A stretch of 64,000 nt of DNA, from the NCBI GenBank assembly GCA_028571685.1, contig CM053162.1:11908001-11972000 (forward strand), given 5' to 3'. The number at the start of each line of letters is the position of its first letter. The first letter of the stretch is position 1. Below, piece by piece: positions 33,655 to 45,290 of the stretch. Made by a program: the position numbers and the translations under genes. The stretch is from Heterohyrax brucei (taxonomy: Eukaryota; Chordata; Mammalia; Hyracoidea; Procaviidae). Below the pieces are notes generated by a model, which was not told the DNA's origin, did not search any database, and saw only the letters and a list, made by a program, of their open reading frames with translations.

Positions 33655-36608
33655 TGTATTTTACTTTTTTTTTAATTTTTTATTTTTATTTAACATAACA
33701 GTGAAAATGTACATTCACATGTAAATTAACATGCCACCCTGCATGCAGCTTCCACTGCTCTCCCTGTCCAGTGACTGCACACTATTCCTCTCTGCTCCAT
33801 ACATGTCTCATCCTCCCAACAGTCTCCTTTCCCCTCCTCTCCGTCCACTCCCCTTCCTCCAGCCAGAGGTCAGCAAGATGATATCCTATAGATGTATAGA
33901 ACCATAAAGTGCTTCCAATATATGGTTACTCTGCATTGCCAAGTCCAATCCATTCCTGTCCAAAGAGTGGACCTTTGTTATAATTTATGGGAACGGGCAG
34001 CATCAGGGCCGGGGGCCATGCTCTGAGGAACCCCAAAACCGCTGGACCATCAATTGAGGTCTTTTAGTGGAGATCTCATGATGCACCTCTTTTTATTCTT
34101 GTGTTGCCAGTGAGGCTCCTCTCTGTGAGCTCCGTCATGGCTATCACTGTTGGTGGCCGGGCACCATCTGGTTCTTCCGGTCCCAGGTCGATGTAGGTAC
34201 CCACTCTTGTGGGTCTCTCTGTCTTCTCAGTTGTCTTTACCGCATGCCATTTTGGTCCTCGGTGAGCATCCGTTCCTGCTGAGTTGGGACCATTTGCTGT
34301 GTCCTCGGATGGCAGCTTTTAAGACCCCAGACGCCACTCACCAATGTGGGGTGCAGAGAGCTCTCTTAGCAAAACGCTAGTTGTGCCAGTTGGCCTGGAA
34401 TTCGCCTAAGAGCATGGTCCCCCGCCCCCCGCCCCAGCTACTCTATCCTTGCAGTATTGAGTTAAGATGGAAGGAGTACTCAAGTTATGCTGAAGTCCAC
34501 TTAATGTTGTTCTTGTTCCTAATGTGTGCTGTCACCGCTTTCTCCCAACTAGATTTCTAGTAACTACCTAAACTAAACCCTCCCTGCCTCGCACTCCCTC
34601 CCTTCTTCCCCTCCCTTGCAGCTGTCAAAGAGTCTTTTCTTCTATACACAAGTCTGTTTTTGAGATCTTATCGTAGAGGTCTCATACAGTATTTGTCCTT
34701 TTGTCGCTGACTACTCTCACTCAACATAATGTCTTCCAGTTGAAACCAGGTTAGGAGATGTTTCCTGGAATCATCGTTATTCTTTATCATTGCGTAGTGC
34801 TCCATTGAGTATATGTACCACAGTTTACCTATCCATTCTTCTATTGTTGGGCATCTGGGTTGATTCCACCTTTTTGCTCCTGTGGACTGTGCCGCGATAC
34901 ACATTCTGGTGCATGTGTCCATTGGTGTGAAAGGCCTTGAATCTTTAGGATATATTCCAAGTAGTGGAATTACTGGGTCAAATGGTATATCAATATCCAT
35001 TTTTTTAAGGAAGCGCCAGATTGCCTTCCAAAGAGGCTGGACCGTTTTGCAACCCCACCAACAGTGTAGGAGGGTTCCACTTTCTCTACAGCCTCTCCAG
35101 CATTTGTTGTTTTGTGTTTTCTGGATCATGGCCAATCTTGTTGGGGTGAGATGGTATCTCATTGTTGTCTTGATTTGAATTTCTTTAATAACTAAAGATC
35201 GTGAACATGTCTGCATGTGTTTTTTGGCTGCCTGGATCTCCTCTTTAGTGAAGTATCTGTCCATCTCCTTTGCCCATCGCTTGATTGGATGGTTTATCTT
35301 CTTCTTATTGATATTTTATAGTAGCTTATAGATTATGGAGATCAGGCATCGATCTGACATAGAGTTGCCAAATATTTTTTCCCACTCTGTGGGTGTTCTT
35401 TTAATTCTATTAATAAAGTCTTTGGATCAGCAAAAGTGTTTGATTCTTAATAGTTCCCATTTATCTACTTTCTCTTCTGTTGATTGAGGTTTCTTTGACA
35501 GATTTTGGAGTCTGTCTTCATTGTGTATTAAAACTTCCATTGTTGTTCCTACCTTTTCTTGGATGAGCTTTATCGTTTTAGGTTTGATATTTAGGTCTTT
35601 TATCCAGTTGGAGTTGGTTTTTGTATAAGGTGTAAGATATGGATCTTGATTGAGTTTATTGCAGATGGATAACCAATTTTGCCAGCACCATTTGTTGAAG
35701 GTACTGTTTTTACCCCAGTTTAATGTCTTAGGGCCTTTGTCAAATATCAACTGTTCATAGGCAGATGGTGTCGTTCTGGGGTCTCAATTCTATTCCATTG
35801 ATCAATCTGTCTGTTCTTGTACCAGTACCAGGCTGTTTTGACCACTGTGGCAGTGTAGTATGTTCTAAGGTCGGGTAATGAAAGGCCTCCCAGTGTGTTC
35901 TTCTTCTTTAGTAGGACCTTACTTATCCGGGGCTTCTTCCCTTTCCAAACAAAATTGGTGATTTGTTTCTCCATCTCATTAAAAAATGGTGCTGGAACTT
36001 GTATTGGGATTGCATGATAAAAATAAATTGCTTTGGGTAAAGTAGACATTTTCACAATGTTAAGTCTTCCTATCCATGAGCAGGGTAGGTTTTTCCATTT
36101 ATCTAAGTCTCTCTTAGTTTCTTGTAGCAAGGGCTTGTAGTTCTCTTTGTAAAGGTCTGTTGTTTCTCTGGTTAGATTAATTCCTAGGTACTTTATCTTC
36201 TTAGGGGCTATCACAAATGGTATAGATTTGATAATTTCCTCCTTAACAGTCTCGTTGTTGGTATAAAGGAATCCTACTGATCTACTTATGTTTATCTTGT
36301 ATCCGTAAACTTTGCTGAACTCTTCTATCAGTTTGAGTAACTTACTTATAGATTCCTTGGGGTTCTCTGCATATACAATCATATCATCTGCGAACAGGGA
36401 GATTTTAACTTCCTCTTTGCCGATGCAGATGCCCTTTATTTTTTCGTCTTGTCTAATTGCTCTGGCTAGAACTTCTAGCACAATGTTGAATAGGAGAGGT
36501 GACAGTGGGCATCCTTGTCTATTTCCTGATGTCAAGGGAAAGTCTTTCAGTCTCTCTCCATTCAGGATGATGTGGGCAATTGGCTTTGTATAAATGGCCC
36601 CTATAAAA
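33655..36608 (-). mobile_element. L1-E: 5'-truncated, relatively young L1
   Basis: Minus-strand L1 of 2.95 kb with a T-rich start (tail), 3' UTR (33655-34667) and the last two thirds of ORF2. A perfect 18-bp direct repeat, acaataaatacatttttt, lies at 33637-33654 and 36609-36626. It is the best-preserved reverse transcriptase sequence in the window, with few disabling changes, so it probably inserted late. Confidence 0.93.
34668..36606 (-). pseudogene. L1-E ORF2, reverse transcriptase and C-terminus
   Basis: Minus-strand coding: '[20 protein letters not shown]', '[20 protein letters not shown]', catalytic '[12 protein letters not shown]' (about 36396-36361), thumb, then 'IFDKGPKTLNWGKNSTFNKW', 'KRWAKEMDRYFTKEEIQAAK' and the C-terminal cysteine segment 'GTLLHCWWGCKTVQPLWKAI', stop at 34668. 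One frameshift at about 35750-35775 and stops near 35427 and 35320 break it. The endonuclease and start were never copied (5' truncation). Confidence 0.93.
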
Positions 36609-36634
36609 ACAATAAATACATTTTTTAAAAAAAG

Positions 36635-38238
36635 AAGAGTTGGAAATAGGTAAGTGGGAACTACTGAGACGTAAACATTTATGCTCATCTAAAGACTTTA
36701 TCAAGAAAGTTAAAAAAAAGACTACCTCCAGAATGGAATAGTATATCTGGCAACTGCATGTCAGATCAATGTCTGATTTCCATATTCTGCAAGGTCCTGC
36801 AAAATGTTAACAGTATAAAGGTAAATAACCCAATTAAGCAATGAGCAAAGGAGATGGGCAGGCACTTCACCAAAGATAATATCCAGATAGCCAAAAGACA
36901 CATGAGGAAATGCTTATGATCTTTAGTTATTAGAGAAATCAAAATCAAAAGTATAATGCAATACCATCTCACCTCAACAAGGTTGGCAGTAATCCAAAAG
37001 ACACAAAACAGCAAATGCTGGAGAGGCTGCTGAGAGAGTGGAACTCTCCTACACTGCTGGTGGGAATGCAAAATGGTACATCTTCTTTGGAAAGCAATTT
37101 GGCACTTTCTTAAAAGCTAGAAATGGAAATACTATATGATCCAGCAGTCCCACTACTGCTAATCTGTTGTACAGAAAGAAAGGCGGTCACATGAACAGAT
37201 AGTTGTATATGAATGTCAACAGTAGCAAAAAGATGGAATCAGCCTAGGTACCCATAGAGAGATGAGTGAATAAATAAGCTATGTTACATATACTCAGTGG
37301 AACACTATACAATGATAAAGAACAATGATGATTTTATGAAGTATCTCATAATGTGGCTTCAACTAGAAGACATTATGCTGAGTAAAAGCAGTCAGCGGCA
37401 AAAGGACAAGTATTGTATGAGACCTCTATTATAAGGACTGGAAAATAGACTTACATAAAGAAGAAAAGACTTTGTTGGTTACAAGGGTCGGGAGAGAGGG
37501 AGAGGGTTGGCCATAAATCAGATAGTAGATAGGAATTTGTTTTGGTGAAAGCAGTGACAGCACGCAATAGAGAGCAGAGCAACATAATTGGACTACGCCA
37601 TAAACTGAAAAGTTTTCTAAAATCAACCTGATACTTCAGGCAGTAGAGTAGCACAGACATGGGCCTGGGGACCATATTTTCATAGGACATCGAGGCCAGA
37701 TGTCACAACTTTTGCTAAGAGAATCTTTAGCACCTCATATTGGTGAGTGACATCTGGGGTCTTAAAAGCTAGCTACCAAGCTTCCATCTGAGATAACACC
37801 AAATGGTGGTCCTCTATCTGGAATAGATGACCAAGAACAGCAGTCATAAGACTGTGTCAACATGAGACTATAAGCAACAGGTGGTGCCTGGCCACCACCA
37901 AAGGCAGCCACAGTGGCTGTCACAGTGTAGAAGCAATATGAGAGAAAGAGGGGTGCAGCTCAAAAACTCGACTAAAAGACCACAGTTGATGATCTGACAG
38001 CCTGGAGAGTACCCTGGGAGCATGGCCCCTAGACTTGCTGCTGACCCTGATTGGAAACCAGTACTGAGGTCAAGTCTATAAACAAGAATTGACTGGACTT
38101 GGTGACACAGTATGACCACATGGTGTGTGTACTTTATGGTTCTTTGTATTTATAGGAGGCTGTCCTAGTGCTTTCTTTCTATATGGGAGAGAAGAGAGTG
38201 AAGAGAAGGGGGCAGTGCTCATTAAGAGGATACTAGAA
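36635..38238 (+). mobile_element. L1-C continued: end of ORF2 and 3' UTR
   Basis: Resumes with 'aagtgggaactactgagacg' (ORF2 'KW.LLR.KHL' block) and passes the C-terminal segment at about 36960-37110 and the ORF2 end near 37425. A diverged 3' UTR follows, interrupted at 38238 by L1-G. Confidence 0.82.
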
Positions 38239-40168
38239 CACAAAAACCAACTCAAACTGGATGAAAGACCTAAATATCAAGTCTAAAATGATAAAACTCA
38301 TCCAAGAAAAAGTAGGAACAACAATGGAAGTTTTAATACACAATGTAGACAGACTTCAAAATCTGTCAGACAAACCACAAACAACAGAAGAGAAAATAGA
38401 TAAATGGGTACTACTAAGAATCAAACACTTTTGCTCATCCAAAGACTTTATTAATAAAATTAAAAGGGCACCTACAGAATGGGAAAAAATATTTGGCAAC
38501 TCTATGTTAGACCAACACCTGATCTCTATAATCTATACGGTACTACAAAATGTCAATAATAAAAAGGTAAATCATCCAATTGGGCGATGGGCAAAGGAGA
38601 TGGACAGATACTTCTCTAAAGAGGAGATCCAGGCAGCCAAAAAATACATGCAGACATGCTCACAATCATTACCTACTAAAGAAATTTCACATCAAAACTA
38701 CAGTGGATTACCATCTCACCCCAACGAGGTTGGTCATGATCCAAAAAACACAAGACAACAAATGCTAGAGAGGCTGTGGAGAAATTGGAACTCTCCTACA
38801 CTGCTGGTGGGATTGCAAAATGGTGCAACCTCTTTGGAAAGCAGTCTGGTGTTTCCTTAATAAGCAGGATATAGATATACCATTTGACCCAGTAATTCCA
38901 GTGCTTGGAACATATCCTACAGAATCAAGGCCATTAACACCGACCGATACATGCACACGAATGTTTATCGCAGCACAGTCTGCAATAGCTAAAAGATGGA
39001 ATCAACCCAGATGTCCAACATAGGAATGGATAGGTGAACTATGGTACATATACTCAGTATAACACTATGCCATGATCAAGAACAACGATGATTTTAGGAA
39101 GCATCTCATAACCTGGTTTCAATTGGAGGACGCTAGACTGAGTGAAAGTCAGCAACAAAAGGACAAGTATTATATGAGACCCCTATGATAAGAACTTAAA
39201 AACAGAGTGATGTGTAGAAGAAAAGACTCTGATGGCTGCAGTAGTGGGGAAGGAGGGTAAGAGGGAGGGTGGGATGGAAAGGTTTAGATTAGATAGTTGA
39301 TAAAAATGTGGTGGGGTAAAATCTGTGACAGCACACATTAGAAAGAAGATCAATTTTAACATAAAATGATTATCCCTCCCATCTTAACCCAATATTGAAA
39401 GGACAGAGTAGCTGGAGCAGGGTGCCAGGGACCATGCTCTCAGGGAAAATTGAGGCCAGTTGGCACAACTTGTGTTTTGCTAAGAGAGAGCCTTTCTGCA
39501 CCCCACATTGGTGAGTGGCATCTGGGGTCTTAAATGCTGCCAGACTGCTATCTGAGGATACAGCAGGTGGTCCCAACTCAGCAGGAACAGATGATCACCA
39601 ATGACCAAAACAACATGGGGGAAAAAGAACCCAGAAGACAGACCCATGTGAGTGTGTGACTCCATCAAATTGCAACTGGAAGAACCAGATGGTGCCTGGC
39701 CACCACCATTGATAGCCGTGATGGACCTCACAAAGTTGAGTCTCACTGGTAACACAAGAGTAAAAAGGGGTGCACCCTGAGATCTCCACTGAAAGACTGC
39801 AATTGATGGTCCAGAGGCTCGGGGTTCCCCTGGGAGCATGGCCTCTGGCCCTGATGCTGCCCCTATGCGTAAATCATAATGGAGGTCAACTCTTTGGACA
39901 GGAATGGATTGGACTTGTGACATAGAGTGACCATGTCATGTGTGCACTTTATGGTTCTGTGCATCTGTCGGATGTTGTCCTACTGAATTCTTACTGGAGA
40001 CGGGGAGGGGGGTGGAGAAAAGGGGATGGCAGATTGTTTGGAGGCTAAGACATGTGGAGTGGAGAGGAAAAGTGCGTTGTCACTGGGCAGGGAGAGCAGT
40101 GGGAGCTGCATATAGGTGGGCATGCAAATTTATATGGGAATGTACATTTTCCTTCAATCATTAAAAAA
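38239..40168 (+). mobile_element. L1-G: 5'-truncated L1 in the L1-C 3' UTR
   Basis: Starts in late ORF2 ('[20 protein letters not shown]') and ends in an A tail (40162-40170). A 15-bp direct repeat, aagaggatactagaa, lies at 38224-38238 and 40169-40183. The coding part 38249-39150 contains 'RWAKEMDRYFSKEEIQAAKK', then a frameshift near 38690. 3' UTR with G-rich tract at 39245-39280. Confidence 0.9.
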
Positions 40169-40183
40169 AAGAGGATACTAGAA

Positions 40184-40290
40184 ATAGTGAAAAGGAAGAT
40201 TATACTGTCACTGCGTGAGGAGAGCAGATGGAGCTGCAGATAGTTGGGCATGCAAAGTTGATTTGGATTGTATACTTTCACTTAAAGCCT
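40184..40290 (+). mobile_element. L1-C continued: last part of the 3' UTR
   Basis: 'agtgaaaaggaagattatac' to 'ttggattgtatactttcact' matches the ends of the other L1 3' UTRs. The end near 40290 is estimated; no clear poly-A remains. Confidence 0.7.
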
Positions 40291-40534
40291 GTCAAAAGAG
40301 AAAACCTATGTTCAAATGACTGCAAAAAAATGTACTTCCAGGTTTTCTAAAACAGTTACCAACAAAGTTAGTTTGTGACCTTAGAATGTAATTGTGATTT
40401 TATAAAGTTCAAAAGAAAAAAACTTAAAAAATTGAGGTCTTATGTATTCTAGTTGTCATATTAAAATAATTTCCTGTTTTATCAGAGATGGTGAAAAATG
40501 AAGAGGATGTATTTATTGGAAACTCTCTTAAATT

Positions 40535-40664
40535 AGTGTAGTGGTGAAGAGCTGTGGCTACTAACAAAAAGGTTGGCAGTTGTAATCTACCAGGTACTCC
40601 TTGGGTCATTTCTACTCTGTACTTTAGGATCTATGTAAGTCAGAATGGACTAAAAGGGAGCAAG
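40535..40664 (+). repeat. AfroSINE, diverged
   Basis: 'gtgtagtggtgaagagctgt' head, 'ggttggcagttgtaatctac' B-box region, degenerate tail 'ctatgtaagtcagaatggac'. Confidence 0.8.
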
Positions 40665-40888
40665 TTTTTTTTTTTCAAATGTATTCATTCGAAGGATATT
40701 TATTTGAATATCAAAATATGCAAATGGAGGTTAAGTTAACAAGAAGAGGAAAACCTTTGAAGTTCATTAAAATTTTAACTAGTAAAGAAAATTGTATGTT
40801 TTTAAAATATTGAACTGATTTGTGTTTTATTTAATACATATGTGAGAAATTACAGTTTTTAAGACTGAAAATTCATATATATTGTATA

Positions 40889-41040
40889 ACCCATTGCCAT
40901 CAAGATTATTCTGACTAATAGCAACTTTATAGGACAAAATAGAACTGTCTCATTGGGTTTCCAAGGAGGAGCTGGTAGATTGGGACTGGTGAACTGTTTG
41001 GTTACCAGCTGAGCTCTTAAACCATTGTGCTACCAGGGCT
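40889..41040 (-). repeat. AfroSINE with 11-bp target duplication
   Basis: Reversed tail 'acccattgccatcaagatta' and reversed head 'accattgtgctaccagggct'. Flanked by tatattgtata at 40878-40888 and 41044-41054. Confidence 0.9.
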
Positions 41041-41230
41041 CTGTATATTGTATATAGTGTGTTATTACAGTTATACTATATATGTATATGTGTTGTATAT
41101 ATGTTTGGGGGAGATATACTATTTTAAAATCTATTAAAATAGAATCTATTCTATGTAGTATGTTAAAGTCTAAAACAGTTGAAATAATCATGAATGAGAA
41201 TGTACAGGTATATACTGTATATGGTATATA

Positions 41231-42256
41231 TGAAGATTGACAATTAAGCTCATGAACTCATCCTAGAAAAAGTGCTACATACCTCATTGCTGAAGATTAC
41301 TGTTATGGGTTGAATTGTGTCCCCCCAGAAATGTCTCTGTTAATTTGATTTGGCTGTGAGTCCCAATATGATGCCCTTCCTCCCATGGGTTGTGAATCCT
41401 GCTTCTGTGAGACCGATGCTGGAGAATAGGCAACAGTTGTATTAGTGAGGCAGGTCTTAAGCTACAAGCTTGTGGAATATAAGGGAGAGAAGTGAGTAGA
41501 AGAAGTTGGGAACCTCATACCACCGAGAGACAAGCACCAAGAGCAAAGCACATCCTTTGGACCCGAGATTCCTGTGCCGAGATGCTCTCACTGGATTTGG
41601 ACTCAGCCTACCGGACTGTGGTGAATTCTCTTACTGAATGGACTTAGAATTTGTAAATGGATATGCAGCTTACCAGACTGTCTGAATAAAAGCTTCTCCT
41701 CATGAAACCTTCCACTCGTGGTATTTTCTGTTAGAGCAGTACCCGGTGACTAAGACAATTACTGCAGTCACCTTATAAGTACTCCCCTGGGAAGCTATGC
41801 ACCAGTGCCAGGGCCTAGTGCACCCTTTAAAGCAATTTTGGAACTCTTTCTGGAATGGCCATCAGAGCTGTCATTGTATTAACTTGATATTCTGAGTGTC
41901 ATCCAGATGTCTTCTTTTCATTGTTGTCTTTATGTCTGGGTAAAGAGAAAAGTCACTAGGGGGCCAGATCAGATGACTAGGGAGGGTGTTCCAATATGGT
42001 TGTGTGTTTACTGGCTTAGAAACTCCTTCACAGACAACTATACAGTTAAGTTCACAAACTTGCCACCGTGCAAAAGGCCATCTGCAATGGCCTTTTCAGT
42101 AAGAGTTCCAAAATTGCTTTTGAAGTGTGACCAGGTGCTGGCATCCGTGCATAGATTCCCAAGGGGAGTTCTTTGAAGGTGGCCAGAGTGATATTCAGCC
42201 ATGAGTTATGTAGCCCTCAGAATAATTAAATTTACAGAGTCAATTTTTAGACCTTA
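41231..42256. mobile_element. Palindromic mariner-derived element, copy 1, split by a solo LTR
   Basis: The left arm (41231-41300 and 41763 to ~42050) carries the mariner end 'gacaattaag' and, on the minus strand, transposase 3' sequence. The right arm (~42055-42256) carries the same transposase end and terminal repeat in the opposite direction. Both ends are therefore the same mariner end, facing outward. A 457-bp solo LTR interrupts the left arm. It contains no intact transposase, so it could only have moved with enzyme supplied by another copy. Confidence 0.78.
41301..41757 (+). mobile_element. Solo LTR, probably MaLR/ERVL type
   Basis: 457 bp from TGTTATGG to AAGACA (TG...CA). An 'aataaa' poly-A signal is at 41685-41690. 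A 5-bp duplication 'attac' lies on both sides (41296-41300, 41758-41762), the size typical of class III elements. The flanks join to continuous mariner sequence, confirming the insertion. Family assigned by structure only. Confidence 0.8.
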
Positions 42257-42299
42257 TGTATACACAAATACACACACCCACACCCACCCATGAACACTT

Positions 42300-42750
42300 G
42301 GAGTCAGAGTTAAGTTCATGAACTTGTCACTGTTTGCTTATGTTGGCAGCACTGCACAAACAGTTTCGTGAGGTTTCATAACCTTGGTACATCAGTGTCT
42401 CACAGCTTTGTTCATGTTGACCTATGCTGGTGTCTTACTGAGTGGTGTTCATTATTGTCGTTGTGTGTTTTTGTGTCCCATTGTGAGAGTGTTGGAACTT
42501 GTATCATTAGGGCAATAAACAAACATTAAATTTCTTGTTAAACCTGGCAAGAGTGGAAGTGAAATCAGACACATGTTAGTCCAAGTTTATGGGGATAATG
42601 CCATGAAGAAAACAGCAGTATACAAATGAGTTAAATAGTTTTCTAAGGGAGAAAAAGCATCACTGATGAACAGAAGTCAGGGTAGCCAGTAACCAGCAAA
42701 ACTGACAAAAACATTCTAATGATTAATAGTGTTGTGAACTCCTAGTCTCC
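42300..42750 (+). mobile_element. Mariner 5' end with transposase N-terminus remnant
   Basis: A mariner-end-like 'gttaagttcatgaacttg' is followed by a leader and, from about 42514, decayed transposase coding: 'TNIKFLVKPGKSGSEIRHML', 'VQVYGDNAMKKTAVYK', the helix-turn-helix DNA-binding domain. Stops within ~60 codons. Same family as the palindromic elements at 41231 and 55364. Confidence 0.8.
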
Positions 42751-43511
42751 TTCTTTGTTGGGAAACCATGTCCCTGAGAAGGAAATTTGAGTTTTTTCAT
42801 GTGGATCCTCAATGCTAGCATGAAGGTTGGCATGTAAAATAGACCTAATGACTAAATATTTGATGGACAGGCAGATGGACAGACAGAACAGAAATAGAAC
42901 CAGACTGTTAAGAAAAGTCAGGGACTAAGACATGAGGTAGACATGAATCAGAATCAACTCAATGCCAACTAAGAATAGCAATTACTGTTATATTTACATA
43001 TCTCATGTTTCTTTTAGATGTGATCCTAATAATCAGTTTTAGTGCATACATTTGTTTACTGGATCACAGTATGATGATTTTAAAATAATAAGTTGAAGTA
43101 GATTTGAATTGTAATATTTGGAGCATATTTGAATATTTAAGTCATATATCCTTGTGCAAAAACCTGTATAGTAGTTCCTAATATTATATTTTGAGTAAGC
43201 AAGTCATTATTTAGTGTGCATTTGGTTGATTTGTTACAGGGCTAGGGGGAAAACTTGGCTAACAAAATGCTTTTCTACATGCTAGTGAAGACAGACACCA
43301 TTTCTTTTCTCTTTATCTTCTGACACTGTGCTTAATGTTTTTACTCTCTTCTTAATGAAAGTTTATACTTTTCTGTTTCCTTTGTTGCCTATTTTTATTA
43401 AATGTTGCATTTGCCGTAAGATTATATAGCAGTGTTTATTAAACCACAGTTGTTTATTAAACTAGAGTTGTTTATTAAACTACATCATGTGATTGGTTTG
43501 TAGGCATTCTG
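42751..43511. other. Intron, nothing firm
   Basis: 42890-42975 contains 'gacatgaatcagaatcaact', possibly the eroded tail of a SINE. The rest is AT-rich intron. Confidence 0.4.
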
Positions 43512-43522
43512 TCCTTTTACTT

Positions 43523-43551
43523 GCCAGCCAGCCAAGTGCTGTCCAGTCAGA
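43523..43551 (-). repeat. 29-bp tail-only retroposon with perfect 11-bp target repeat
   Basis: The inserted bases on the minus strand are 'tctgactggacagcacttgg' followed by 'ctggctggc', that is only the last bases of the RTE/SINE tail plus a GGCT-type terminal repeat. Direct repeats tccttttactt flank it exactly at 43512-43522 and 43552-43562. Confidence 0.8.
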
Positions 43552-43765
43552 TCCTTTTACTTAGGGAATATAAAATGTAGAGAAATAATTCAGATGTTTT
43601 CCATGAAGTATTATTTCTGTAGAGATTTAGCCACTATATTAGGGAAAGACCTCTAGATCTCTGTATTTTTAAAGTTAGCTTACCTGTGTGACTGAATATA
43701 AGCAGTTACAAACCTAATATTGAATGGATGTGTCTCAGAAAAGGTATATCTATTTTGTTAGTTCC

Positions 43766-43928
43766 AAAAAAAAAAAAAAAACCCACTGCTGTCAAGTCAG
43801 TTCCAACTCAAAGCGACCATATAGGGTAGTAGAACTGCCCCAGAGAGTTTCCAAGGAGGGCCTGGTGGATCTGAAATGCTGACCTTTTGGTAAGCAGAGG
43901 TATCACTTAACCGCTATGTCACCTAGGT
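43766..43928 (-). repeat. AfroSINE with A run
   Basis: Starts with an A run on +, then the reversed tail 'ccactgctgtcaagtcagtt' and the reversed head near 43915. Confidence 0.9.
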
Positions 43929-44253
43929 TGATGGTATCTTTCTTTTATGAAGCTTTTTTTATAGCACACTAGAAGAACCATGTTAGAAGTTTCTAACGTT
44001 GTGTTTTGGCTAGGTAAGCCATTATTAAATCACATTGGGCTGGTTTGTTATAGGGACTGGGAGATTTTATAATGCATGGTAGATATTACAGAAGTAAAAT
44101 GCTGTGCTCTGAAAGATGGTCTTTCAAGACACATCTTGTTTCTGATTGAGTTACAATGTGTAATAAGAAACATCTTTTAAGAAAAAATAATAATAATAAA
44201 ACCTGTTTTTATTTCTGAGAAAATTGTTACTTATCTAGATGTTTCCTTTGAAG

Positions 44254-44283
44254 TAAGCCAAGCCAAGTGCCATCGAGTCGGAG
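44254..44283 (-). repeat. Tail-only microinsertion
   Basis: 'taagccaagccaagtgccat' 'cgagtcgga': the reversed tail without any SINE body, about 30 bp. No clear target repeat. Confidence 0.65.
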
Positions 44284-45064
44284 ATGATAAAATTTCCCTG
44301 CCCCAATTTTTATTCTTCTGCCTCTAGGTTTGTAGGATAGACACCTAAGGTACTGGAGATAGTACCCAAAACTCTTAACTTATACATGTATTCTGTATTT
44401 TCTGTGTCACTTTCACATAGAAATGGCTTTTAATATCAGAAGTCCTCAAGAAATACCTGACAGCTCTACCTGCCTTTCATCCCACAATAGACATGTTTTA
44501 CTTTTACTGTTACTAAAAGTATTGGACATTTTTAGAGACAGAAAGCATGCACCTAAAATGAGTACCAGATCCATATGAAAACAAGGTCCTTACTCTGCTG
44601 GCTTGATCAAGTAACTTTTTAGGCTCTCAGGGCACCTATTAATTAAATCATTTGTTAATTTTGTACTTTGTATCAGGTCAGTGTTCTTGGGTTTTTAGTA
44701 TATTCAAAATAGATGATGGTGTCCTTTAAGAGCTTATAGTCAAGAAGGGGCAATAATAGTATAAACAAACTAATGATAATTCAAAATGGTATAGTTCTAT
44801 GTAGTGTAGTTACCTCTGCTCATGAGTATTCAAAGAAGGCTTGGCTGAAAGTGATGTTGCTTGGGTTTTCAAAAATAACCAGTTTTCCACAAGAAGATAA
44901 TAATAGAAGAAAAGTTGTCTAGAGGAAACGGTTTAGCAGAGGAGTTAAGAGAATGACTGGTTTGTATGGCTAAATGTCAGACTTTAGGTGGCTGTAAGCT
45001 GAAAATATGCAAATGTGATAATAGTAAATTGAGTATCAATTGTGAAGGGGCTCATCTACCAGGC
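44284..45064. other. Intron, nothing recognised
   Basis: No repeat or coding block is visible. Confidence 0.45.
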
Positions 45065-45290
45065 AGTATATCATAGTGATTAAAAACATGAGTTGGACTG
45101 AGTAACTCACTTCAGCCATTGTTTCCTTCTTGCCCCTAGGTGAAACCTCATCTGTCTAAGCCTCAGTTCTTCTTTCTGTGAAATAGGAAAATTAGAGTAT
45201 CTTCCCCACAGGGTTTCTTTGAGGATTGAATGAAAGTACCATTGCAAAACACTCAACGTGGCAAACACTAAGTTCTCAGAAAGATTCTTT
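45065..45290 (+). repeat. MIR-type SINE
   Basis: 'tagtgattaaaaacatgagt' (tRNA-like head), then 'aagcctcagttcttctttct', 'gtgaaatagg', 'gttt-ctttgaggattgaatg': the core and 3' part of a mammalian MIR. Diverged. Confidence 0.75.

Noticed and set aside
42751-43000. Eroded SINE near 42.9 kb
   Set aside because: Only a tail-like phrase remains; too little to call.
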